In this document: in pieces, positions 1 to 5,293 of the stretch | How the letters are laid out: every line of letters begins with the position of its first letter | Numbering within the stretch: the first letter of the stretch is position 1 | Assembly (NCBI GenBank): GCA_902803345.1 | Contig: CADCPV010000333.1 | Location: 1 to 5,917 of the forward strand | Reading direction: 5' to 3' | From: an uncultured Eubacteriales bacterium | GTDB taxonomy: Bacteria > Bacillota_A > Clostridia > Lachnospirales > Lachnospiraceae | DNA length: 5,917 bases | Program-made: the position numbers and the translations under genes | Notes under the pieces: generated by a model | Database searches by the model: none | Seen by the model: the letters and a program-made list of their open reading frames with translations, nothing else | Told to the model about the DNA's origin: nothing

Positions 1-21
1 ATTAACAGCGTTTTCACCCAT
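1..21 (-). CDS. 5' end of an unidentified gene (partial, runs off the left edge)
   Basis: On the minus strand an ATG at 21 opens a frame reading M-G-E-N-A-V-N to the window edge. An AGAGGAG ribosome binding site (31-37) lies 9 nt upstream of it. The frame starts 28 nt after the stop codon of the TRIC-like gene on the same strand, so the two are probably co-transcribed. Seven residues are too few to assign a family. The call rests only on the well-placed ribosome binding site, the ATG and the spacing. Confidence 0.5.
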
Positions 22-49
22 ATACAGAATCTCCTCTGAAAGTTTCGAA

Positions 50-694
50 TTACTCATGCCGGATCTCGCCGCCCGCGTGTGGAAGACTCCAGCGGAAGCC
101 GGCCGCGAGGATCCGGATTGCAGTCACAACAACGACACAGACGATAACCGCCGGCGTCATGCCGAAGAAATGTTCTATCACACAGCACAGAACCGCACCC
201 GCAATCGAGGCCAGTGCGTAAATGTGCCGTACGAAAATGGACGGCGGAATTCCCGCAAGGACATCCCTGAAAACGCCGCCCCCGACACCTGTGATGACGC
301 CGAGGAAGACCGTAAAGAACCAGTTTCCGCCGTAGCCGGCCTGGATGCTGGCCGATACGCCGACTGCAGTAAAAACGCCGAGCCCCAGCGCATCCGCGAT
401 TGTCTGCACCAGCTCATAAAAAGCCTGGTGGTGATGGGGCTTCCTGCGGAAAGACAGCAGGAAGACGATGATGGAGGCACCGATCGCAAGAAGCGGATAC
501 ACAGGTTTTGTGAACATCACCGGCGGAAGCTTTCCGAGAAAGAGGTCCCGAAGCACGCCGCCGCCGCAGGCAGTCACGATGCCCATGATACAGACGCCGA
601 AGATATCCATGTTCTTTTTGGCGGCGACGGTCGCGCCGGATACAGCAAAAGCTGCCGTCCCGAGAAGCTCGAGAACCAGAATCAGATAATTCAT
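50..694 (-). CDS. TRIC-type / UPF0126 (YicG/YadS-like) seven-helix membrane protein
   Basis: A 214-residue, very hydrophobic protein with the internal duplication typical of the UPF0126 family, which is related to trimeric intracellular cation channels. The repeat signature appears twice: SGATVAAKK followed by TACGGGVLRD (about residues 19-50), and DALGLGVFTAVG followed by TGVGGGVFRD (about 101-144). The paired GGGxxRD motifs and about seven predicted membrane helices match the family, as does the length (about 200-220 aa). Bacterial TRIC homologues form trimeric monovalent-cation (K+) channels; related bacterial proteins have been linked to amino-acid transport, so the substrate is uncertain here. 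The ATG at 694 is supported by a GGAGGA site (700-705), and a good minus-strand promoter lies at 730-758. A further gene begins 28 nt downstream, suggesting a short operon. It is divergent from the sortase. Confidence 0.9.
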   Translation of the reverse strand: MNYLILVLELLGTAAFAVSGATVAAKKNMDIFGVCIMGIVTACGGGVLRDLFLGKLPPVMFTKPVYPLLAIGASIIVFLLSFRRKPHHHQAFYELVQTIADALGLGVFTAVGVSASIQAGYGGNWFFTVFLGVITGVGGGVFRDVLAGIPPSIFVRHIYALASIAGAVLCCVIEHFFGMTPAVIVCVVVVTAIRILAAGFRWSLPHAGGEIRHE

Positions 695-729
695 AACAGT
701 CCTCCGAAGGAAGATGCATACGAATCATT

Positions 730-758
730 ATCATACAATATTTCTGACGAAAATGCAA
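730..758 (-). promoter_or_regulatory. SigA-type promoter of the TRIC-like gene
   Basis: On the minus strand: -35 TTGCAT (753-758), a 17-bp spacer, and -10 TATGAT (730-735). Transcription would start near 723, giving a leader of about 29 nt that contains the GGAGGA ribosome binding site. Found by matching to the consensus; not tested. Confidence 0.7.
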
Positions 759-790
759 TCAGTACAATCTGCATTCCAATTCATTCCTTC

Positions 791-819
791 TTGCTTTTTT
801 TCCTCAGAAGGCGTATAAT
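791..819 (+). promoter_or_regulatory. SigA-type promoter of the sortase gene
   Basis: -35 TTGCTT (791-796), a 17-bp spacer, and a perfect -10 TATAAT (814-819). The expected start near 826 gives a leader of about 84 nt before the sortase ATG, longer than needed for initiation alone. It is back to back with the TRIC-like gene promoter; the two -35 elements are 32 bp apart. Confidence 0.75.
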
Positions 820-909
820 TGCAACACAGAAGTAAAATCCGCGGTTTTTGACGGATATTTCGACGAAAGCGGGTGTATCCTCCTTCTATAACGGTACGAT
901 GAGGAGTCC

Positions 910-1791
910 ATGAAGAAAATCAAGAAAAACTGGGTGACCATATTGCTGGTAATCCTGGCGCTTTCAGGCGCCGGGCTTCTGGCGTACCCGACTTTTGCCG
1001 ACTGGTGGAACAGTTTTCACCAGTCCCGGGCCGTCGCCTCCTATGCGGATACCGTAGCGAACATGGATACGAGCGAGTATGATAAAATCTTCGAGAGCGC
1101 GGAAGCCTATAACGCGGGTATTACGAAAACGGGCGTCCGCTGGAAAATGACGGAAGAGGAGCGGGAACTGTACAATCAGGAACTGGATATTACCGGAACC
1201 GGAATCATGGGATATATCGAGATCCCGATCATCAAAGTGCTGCTGCCAATTTATCACGGGACGAATGAGAGCGTGCTGCAGATTGCGACCGGACACCTCG
1301 AAGGATCGAGTCTGCCGGTCGGCGGTACCGGGACCCATACGATTGTTTCCGGGCATACGGGCCTTCCCTCCGCGACACTCTTTACGAACCTCGATGACCT
1401 TGTCGTCGGGGATACCTGGACGATTACGGTCTTGAACCGGACACTGACCTATGAAGTGGACCAGATCCGGACCGTCGAACCCTATGATCTTTCCAATCTC
1501 CAGATTGACCCCGATATGGACTACTGTACCCTGGTTACCTGCTGGCCGATCATGCGAAACACGCACCGGCTTCTTGTACGCGGCCACAGGATCGACAATG
1601 CACAGGGTGAAGCAACGGTACTTCCGGACGCCATGCAGATCCGGGCTATCTATATCGCGCCGTTTATCGCTGCACCGGTCCTGTTGCTTTTGATTCTGAT
1701 TATGCTGATCTCGACAGGGCACCGCGGCCGCGAAAAGAAAAAGAAGAAAAAAGCTTCTGACGAAGTTCCAGACATGAAGAAAGCCGCCTGA
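910..1791 (+). CDS. Class C (pilus-type) sortase without a DPX lid motif
   Basis: A 293-residue membrane-anchored cysteine transpeptidase. An N-terminal hydrophobic segment (about 8-28) and a second near the C terminus (about 247-268), followed by a cytosolic Lys-rich tail, give the two-anchor topology of class C sortases. Family blocks include GIMGYIEIP (98-106), LPIYHGT, and GHLEGSSLPVGG. The catalytic His is H149 in SGHTGLPSATLFTNLDDL, the Cys is C211 in TLVTC, and the Arg is R220 in NTHRLLVRGHRI. Class C enzymes join pilin subunits or attach them to the wall. Odd points: no Asp-Pro-aromatic lid precedes the catalytic domain, with only R77-W78 in that region, and the usual TPYG after the catalytic Cys reads WPIM. 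No pilin or LPXTG protein is in the window. The ATG at 910 has GAGGAG (901-906) only 3 nt upstream, a short spacing. The stop codon lies inside the terminator hairpin. Confidence 0.93.
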   Translation: MKKIKKNWVTILLVILALSGAGLLAYPTFADWWNSFHQSRAVASYADTVANMDTSEYDKIFESAEAYNAGITKTGVRWKMTEEERELYNQELDITGTGIMGYIEIPIIKVLLPIYHGTNESVLQIATGHLEGSSLPVGGTGTHTIVSGHTGLPSATLFTNLDDLVVGDTWTITVLNRTLTYEVDQIRTVEPYDLSNLQIDPDMDYCTLVTCWPIMRNTHRLLVRGHRIDNAQGEATVLPDAMQIRAIYIAPFIAAPVLLLLILIMLISTGHRGREKKKKKKASDEVPDMKKAA

Positions 1792-1811
1792 CAGGCGGCT
1801 TTCTTCATGTC
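1771..1811. terminator. Bidirectional terminator overlapping the sortase stop codon
   Basis: A perfect 19-bp inverted repeat: arms 1771-1789 and 1793-1811 around a 3-nt loop. Its GC core, GCCGCCT and AGGCGGC, is flanked by AAGAA on the left and TTTCTT on the right, so it reads as a terminator on both strands. It lies between two convergent genes: the sortase TGA (1789-1791) is at the loop and the DUF1858 stop codon is 23 nt away. On the minus strand it is followed by a small CTTC/GAAG stem and six T (complement of A at 1747-1752), which may add to termination. Confidence 0.88.
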
Positions 1812-1833
1812 ATTTTCAAGTCTGAAACAGTGA

Positions 1834-2046
1834 TCAGACCGTTACATTGTCCTCCAGGAATGCATTGACGCAGTCAACAACTTCATCGACGTCGAGCATG
1901 TGCACATAGCAGGCCATCTCCAGCGATTCATACTGGGTGGCGGGGCAGGTGATGCAGTGCATGCCCATGGAAACGAGCACGTCTCCGGCTTCCGGATTCT
2001 CGTTGAGAAGATCGGCAATGATTACGTCTTTGGTAATAGAAGTCAT
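1834..2046 (-). CDS. DUF1858 small cysteine protein (hybrid-cluster-protein-associated redox domain type)
   Basis: A 70-residue soluble protein that is essentially one DUF1858 domain. It begins with ITKDVIIADLLNENPEA (residues 4-20), the usual opening in which a strand and helix lead to the motif. It then has MGMHCITCPATQYESLEMA (27-45), the conserved CxxC (C31, C34) followed by a helix, and ends with a D-V-D-E acidic helix. In other bacteria this domain occurs alone or fused to redox enzymes, and is found near hybrid cluster proteins in anaerobes. The CxxC suggests a disulfide or metal/cluster role, but no activity can be assigned. The ATG at 2046 is backed by AGGGGG (2055-2060) 8 nt upstream, and a promoter is seen at 2127-2155. 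It follows the acyltransferase on the same strand after 121 nt, and I see no terminator in that gap, so read-through from it is possible. Confidence 0.9.
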   Translation of the reverse strand: MTSITKDVIIADLLNENPEAGDVLVSMGMHCITCPATQYESLEMACYVHMLDVDEVVDCVNAFLEDNVTV

Positions 2047-2126
2047 GATGAATTCCCCCTTCTGATTTATTCAGTGAAGCGCCGAAAGGCCAATCCGCCT
2101 CCGGGCAGTCTGTCTTACAGATTCCA

Positions 2127-2155
2127 AGTGTAACGCATTTTCGGGACTTTTGCAA
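2127..2155 (-). promoter_or_regulatory. Probable promoter of the DUF1858 gene
   Basis: On the minus strand: -35 TTGCAA (2150-2155), a 17-bp spacer, and -10 TACACT (2127-2132). The start would fall near 2120, leaving a leader of about 74 nt. A short inverted repeat, TCTGT-CTT-ACAGA (2109-2121), sits at the expected start point. Each hexamer matches the consensus at four of six positions, so confidence is moderate. Confidence 0.5.
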
Positions 2156-2167
2156 GTGAAAACTTTG

Positions 2168-3442
2168 TTAAGAATTATCGCCTTTTTCGTGATAATATTT
2201 GTATAATTCTTCCGTCGCGAGTGAGATTTTAGTCACGGAGAAAAGGCAGTCTTCCGGGTATACATACAGCGTATCCCGAAGGGTATTCAGGTCCACGCAG
2301 TCGCCGTATTTTCCGAGATATTCATACTCGATGTGGACGGAATAGCGATCCGGTGCAGAGATTTCCACCTGATAATCTTCGCCCTGATAGTTTCCGGAAA
2401 GATGAAAACCCTGCATATCATGCGAAAAGCGGGCCTTTCCGAGGTGAATATAGCCTTTTGAGTTTGGAAGCGCGTCGACGTGTGCCGAACAGGAGAAGGC
2501 ATATGTTCCAGCTTCGACTTCACGGCGGACATTTTCGCGCTCCCACTCGTACCAGTCCGGGATGTGGGTGAAATCGCAGGGCTGAAAACCGGAAGCCACA
2601 TCCACTTTATTTCCTTCCATCTTCCGCTGAAGATCGGAGAACTCCGTCATTTCCCATTCCGCGCCGCAGGAAAGGCAGGAGAGGGTGGTCCCTTCTCCCT
2701 TCATGCGGTATTCTGTCCTGCAGTGCGGGCACTGATAGAGGATCTTCTCGAGGCCTTTTGCCCGGTTTTTGTAAGTGATCCGGATGCCGCGTTCCTTCTG
2801 CCAGGCGTAATCGTCGTAAACGAAAGCTTCCCGGATCTTCTCATTGATTTCATCAACACTCAGCTTTTCCAGGTCCTCCCGGGTAAGAAGCTGCGTCATC
2901 TCTGCTTCGACGCCTTTTACCTTGTGGTCCGGCAGATTGAAGAAGGGCGAATTCACATGATGGCCGTGGCTGATCAGGGTCACGACGGGGACCTTGTAGA
3001 GTTTGGCCATTTTTCCGACGGAATCCGGCAGGACGGCGGTCGTCCCGCAGAGCGAATAGCGGGCTTCGGGATAGATGCCGACAATGTCACCGCGCTGAAG
3101 CACTGTACGGATATGCCGGAGAAGCTGCGTGTCGTTTGTGAACTTCCGTTTGCAGATACAGCCGATGAGCCGCAGAAGCCACTCCCGTTTGATAAAGCCG
3201 TCGATCGCGACGATAAAATTGATCCGGTATGGGAAATTGGCCTGGATCGCAAGCGACATGTCCATAAAGGCATTGTGGTTGCACAGCAGAATGTAGGGTG
3301 GTTTTACGCCTTCCATGTTGATTTTTGTAATGCGGGTCTTGTGCTTCCACAGGTCTGGTTTTGTGAGCACCCACAAAAGCGGCCGAAGATGCATGCGCAT
3401 CGGCGGGCGTTTCATGTCATAGCGTGGAATCTGATCAAGCAT
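2168..3442 (-). CDS. PlsC-family acyltransferase fused to a zinc ribbon and an unknown C-terminal region
   Basis: A 424-residue protein when started at ATG 3442. The N-terminal part (about 45-165) is a PlsC-type lysophospholipid acyltransferase fold. It has HNAFMD (56-61, the catalytic HX4D motif) and YPEARYS (124-130, the acyl-acceptor phosphate-binding motif, EGTRS in classic members). Known relatives transfer a fatty acyl chain to lysophosphatidic acid or similar acceptors at the membrane. After a linker comes CPHC...CLSC (Cys 238, 241, 256, 259; CX2C-X14-CX2C), a likely zinc ribbon, then about 160 residues I do not recognise. Typical PlsC proteins are about 200-250 aa, so nearly half of this protein is extra. 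No clear membrane helix is seen, so it would be peripheral. The acceptor is unknown. The frame extends upstream to an ATG at 3490, but that codon lies in the presumed -10 element and lacks a ribosome binding site, whereas 3442 has GGGGAGA 7 nt upstream. Confidence 0.87.
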   Translation of the reverse strand: MLDQIPRYDMKRPPMRMHLRPLLWVLTKPDLWKHKTRITKINMEGVKPPYILLCNHNAFMDMSLAIQANFPYRINFIVAIDGFIKREWLLRLIGCICKRKFTNDTQLLRHIRTVLQRGDIVGIYPEARYSLCGTTAVLPDSVGKMAKLYKVPVVTLISHGHHVNSPFFNLPDHKVKGVEAEMTQLLTREDLEKLSVDEINEKIREAFVYDDYAWQKERGIRITYKNRAKGLEKILYQCPHCRTEYRMKGEGTTLSCLSCGAEWEMTEFSDLQRKMEGNKVDVASGFQPCDFTHIPDWYEWERENVRREVEAGTYAFSCSAHVDALPNSKGYIHLGKARFSHDMQGFHLSGNYQGEDYQVEISAPDRYSVHIEYEYLGKYGDCVDLNTLRDTLYVYPEDCLFSVTKISLATEELYKYYHEKGDNS

Positions 3443-3449
3443 AACGATG

Positions 3450-3456
3450 TCTCCCC
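3450..3456 (-). promoter_or_regulatory. Ribosome binding site fixing the acyltransferase start at 3442
   Basis: The minus strand reads GGGGAGA with 7 nt to ATG 3442. The upstream in-frame ATG at 3490 is preceded by GATCTGTGGT, with no Shine-Dalgarno match, so the 16 extra N-terminal residues of the longest frame are probably not translated. Confidence 0.8.
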
Positions 3457-3485
3457 GGGACAGTTTTTTGTCACAGACATCAGCT

Positions 3486-3514
3486 ATCATACCACAGATC
3501 GGCAGATTTGAGTA
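3486..3514 (-). promoter_or_regulatory. Extended -10 promoter of the acyltransferase gene
   Basis: On the minus strand: TGG-TATGAT, an extended -10 with the hexamer at 3486-3491, and a weak -35-like TACTCA (3509-3514) 17 bp upstream. The expected start near 3479 leaves a leader of about 36 nt to ATG 3442. The -10 block is a mirror copy of the one used on the other strand at 3559-3564. Confidence 0.6.
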
Positions 3515-3534
3515 GTCTTTTTTGAAATTTGTTC

Positions 3535-3564
3535 TTTACTATCAACCCCAACCTGTGGTATGAT
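3535..3564 (+). promoter_or_regulatory. Extended -10 promoter (P1) of the DUF1846 gene
   Basis: -35-like TTTACT (3535-3540), an 18-bp spacer, and TGG-TATGAT with the -10 at 3559-3564. The start would be near 3571, about 56 nt before ATG 3627. Confidence 0.6.
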
Positions 3565-3574
3565 ATCAAAGTTG

Positions 3575-3583
3575 TGTTATACT
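3575..3583 (+). promoter_or_regulatory. Second extended -10 element (P2) upstream of the DUF1846 gene
   Basis: TGT-TATACT (hexamer 3578-3583) is a good TGn extended -10 element, 13 bp after the P1 -10. No convincing -35 hexamer lies 16-18 bp upstream, as is acceptable for extended -10 promoters. A start near 3590 would give a 37-nt leader. P1 and P2 may be alternatives, or only one may be active. Confidence 0.4.
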
Positions 3584-3613
3584 ACATCTATGATCCCGGA
3601 CTTTGGGGATGAA

Positions 3614-3620
3614 AGGGGAG
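3614..3620 (+). promoter_or_regulatory. Ribosome binding site fixing the DUF1846 start at 3627
   Basis: AGGGGAG with 6 nt to ATG 3627. The upstream in-frame TTG (3603) and ATG (3609) are not preceded by a good purine-rich site, and the ribosome binding site itself lies inside that extended frame. The shorter start is therefore preferred. Confidence 0.85.
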
Positions 3621-3626
3621 AATGGG

Positions 3627-5123
3627 ATGAAGATCGGTTTTGATAATGACAAATACATCACGATGCAGTCCGAACAGATCCGGAAGCGCATCGGAGAATT
3701 CGGCGGCAAGCTGTATCTCGAGTTCGGCGGCAAGCTGTTTGACGACACGCATGCATCCCGCGTACTGCCGGGATTCCAGCCGGATTCGAAGCTTCGGATG
3801 CTCCTGGCGCTCCGGGACCAGGCGGAAATCGTGATCGCGGTGTCAGCAGAGGCGCTGGAGTCGGCAAAGCGGAGAGGTGATTCGGGCATTACCTATGACC
3901 AGGAAGTGCTGCGGCTGATTGATATGTTCCGTTCGGTCGGCCTCTATGTCGGGTCTGTCGTCATCACGAGAAACAACGGCATCCAGCCGGCGGCGGAAGC
4001 GCTTCGCACGGTGCTTCAGGAGCACGATATCCCGGTGTTCCGCCACTATTTTATCAATGGCTATCCCTCCAATGTCCCGCTGATCGTTTCCGAAGACGGT
4101 TTCGGGAAGAACGACTATATCGAGACAACCCGGCCGCTTGTCGTCGTTACGGCGCCCGGTCCAGGTTCCGGAAAGCTCGCGACCTGTCTGTCGCAGCTCT
4201 ATCACGAAAACCGACGCGGCATTCACGCGGGCTATGCGAAATTTGAGACCTTCCCCGTTTGGAACCTACCGCTGAAGCATCCCATCAACCTGGCTTATGA
4301 GGCTGCAACCGCGGATCTTTCGGACGTCAACATGATCGATCCCTTTCATCTGAATGCTTACCAGAAGGTGACGGTCAACTACAATCGTGACGTCGAGAGC
4401 TTTCCGATCCTTTCGGCGATTTTTAAGGAAATCTACGGAAAATGCCCCTATCAGTCTCCGACCGACATGGGTGTCAACATGGTCGGCTACTGCATCAGTG
4501 ATGATCTTGCGTGCCAGGAAGCGAGCCGCCAGGAAATCGTGCGGCGCTACTACAAGGCGCTTCTGGAGCGCGTTAACGACCGTAAAGACCAGGGACTTCA
4601 TGAGCGGGAGATCATGCGCATTGAGTCCATCATGGATCAGGCGGGAATCACCTCCAACTACAGAAAAACCGTTATTCCGGCTAAACGCACGGCGGAGGAG
4701 AGCGGTGAGCCGGCGGCAGCGATCGAGATGCCGGACGGTACGATTATTACCGGTAAAACCAAGCAGATGCTCGGATGCCTGAGTTCCATGCTGATCAACG
4801 CGATCAAGTATCTTGCGGGAATCGACGACGAATTAGAGCTGATCCCGAAGCATCTTCTGGACCCGGTGCAGAAGCTGAAGACATCCTATCTCGGCGCCGA
4901 AAACCCGCGGCTTCATTCCGACGAAACCCTGATCGCGCTCGCGGTCAACGCCGCAACCGACGAGAACGCGGAAAAGGCGCTTCAGGCACTCCCGAAACTC
5001 CGCGGCTGCGACGCGCACCTGACGGTCATTCCGTCCGAAATCGACATCGAAGTCTTCCGGAGGCTCAACATCAACCTGACCTGCGAACCGAAATATCAGG
5101 GCACGAAGCTGTTCCGTCTGTAG
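3627..5123 (+). CDS. UPF0371 / DUF1846 family protein of unknown function
   Basis: A 498-residue soluble protein covering the full length of the UPF0371 (DUF1846) family, whose members are about 490-505 aa. It starts MKIGFDNDKYITMQSEQI, then LYLEFGGKLFDDTHASRVLPGF (about 30-50), as is usual for the family. A glycine-rich GPGSGK loop (178-183) after a hydrophobic strand resembles a nucleotide-binding P-loop, but it lacks the Ser/Thr after the Lys and does not fit the strict Walker A pattern. Other conserved-looking blocks are HPINLAYEAATADL (from 218), SPTDMGVNMVGYCI (from 277) and HSDETLIALA (from 430). No membrane segment or signal peptide is seen. Members are widespread in Firmicutes and Actinobacteria; I know of no settled biochemical function. 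It is a single-gene unit with its own promoter(s) and terminator, divergent from the acyltransferase, with ppdK as a separate unit downstream. ATG 3627 is preferred over TTG 3603 because of its ribosome binding site. Confidence 0.9.
   Translation: MKIGFDNDKYITMQSEQIRKRIGEFGGKLYLEFGGKLFDDTHASRVLPGFQPDSKLRMLLALRDQAEIVIAVSAEALESAKRRGDSGITYDQEVLRLIDMFRSVGLYVGSVVITRNNGIQPAAEALRTVLQEHDIPVFRHYFINGYPSNVPLIVSEDGFGKNDYIETTRPLVVVTAPGPGSGKLATCLSQLYHENRRGIHAGYAKFETFPVWNLPLKHPINLAYEAATADLSDVNMIDPFHLNAYQKVTVNYNRDVESFPILSAIFKEIYGKCPYQSPTDMGVNMVGYCISDDLACQEASRQEIVRRYYKALLERVNDRKDQGLHEREIMRIESIMDQAGITSNYRKTVIPAKRTAEESGEPAAAIEMPDGTIITGKTKQMLGCLSSMLINAIKYLAGIDDELELIPKHLLDPVQKLKTSYLGAENPRLHSDETLIALAVNAATDENAEKALQALPKLRGCDAHLTVIPSEIDIEVFRRLNINLTCEPKYQGTKLFRL
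3699..3738 (+). repeat. Direct repeat of 16 bp inside the DUF1846 gene
   Basis: TTCGGCGGCAAGCTGT occurs at 3699-3714 and again at 3723-3738, 24 bp (eight codons) apart, encoding FGGKL twice in frame. From memory the second FGGKL block is a family feature. The exact DNA identity of the two copies could allow an eight-codon deletion or duplication by slippage. Confidence 0.9.
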
Positions 5124-5153
5124 TATACGAAAAATACGATAAAAACCTTGTTG

Positions 5154-5191
5154 AAAATGTGCCGGAGGACGAATCTTCCGGTGCATTTTTT
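5154..5191 (+). terminator. Rho-independent terminator of the DUF1846 gene
   Basis: The left arm (5154-5168) pairs with the right arm (5175-5189) around the loop ACGAAT. The stem is 15 bp with three G-U pairs and a CCGGA/TCCGG core. A run of six T (5186-5191) follows, then a second T-rich stretch, TTTTTTA. It begins 30 nt after the stop codon and separates this gene from ppdK. Confidence 0.88.
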
Positions 5192-5213
5192 GTACTTTTT
5201 TACTAATATTTCC

Positions 5214-5242
5214 TTTACAAAAGAAGAAAGTTCTGATAAAAT
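5214..5242 (+). promoter_or_regulatory. Strong SigA-type promoter of ppdK
   Basis: -35 TTTACA (5214-5219), a 17-bp spacer, and -10 TAAAAT (5237-5242) preceded by TGA, giving an extended -10. Each hexamer differs from the consensus at one position. The start near 5249 gives a leader of about 45 nt. It is the best promoter in the window, as expected for a highly expressed metabolic gene. Confidence 0.8.
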
Positions 5243-5293
5243 ACTATAGATAAAAACGAAAGCCACACTTTTCTGAAGGAGGAAAATGTATTT

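Larger units (their letters stand above)
3485..3565. repeat. Perfect 13-bp inverted repeat in the divergent promoter region
   Basis: The left arm TATCATACCACAG (3485-3497) is the exact reverse complement of the right arm CTGTGGTATGATA (3553-3565), with 55 bp between. Each arm contains the extended -10 element facing its own gene: the acyltransferase to the left and the DUF1846 gene to the right. The arms could also be bound by a shared regulator. Confidence 0.85.

Noticed and set aside
56..835. Long plus-strand open frame (259 codons) opposite the TRIC-like gene and across its promoter
   Set aside because: The product is rich in charged residues without any family pattern and lies antisense to a clear membrane protein. 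It covers the divergent promoters and has no ribosome binding site.
1312..1329. LPVGGTG in the sortase resembles an LPXTG sorting signal
   Set aside because: It is part of the conserved GSSLPVGG block of class C sortases and is not followed by a hydrophobic segment and basic tail at a C terminus, so it is not a sorting signal.
964..1722. Minus-strand open frame (252 codons) opposite the sortase
   Set aside because: Shadow of the sortase codons; there is no family signature and the catalytic motifs are all on the plus strand.
1733..1753. A-rich lysine tract near the sortase C terminus as a programmed frameshift site
   Set aside because: Runs of A encode the expected cytosolic basic tail, and no alternative frame gives a meaningful product. 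It also supplies the T tract for minus-strand termination.
2480..3511. Plus-strand open frame (343 codons) opposite the acyltransferase
   Set aside because: It is antisense to a gene with recognisable HX4D, PEAR and zinc ribbon motifs. Long antisense frames are common in GC-rich coding DNA, and its own product matches nothing I recognise.
3593..3610. ATCCC/GGGAT hairpin in the DUF1846 leader as a riboswitch or attenuator
   Set aside because: Only 5 bp with an 8-nt loop, no T tract and no known riboswitch core; too weak to call.
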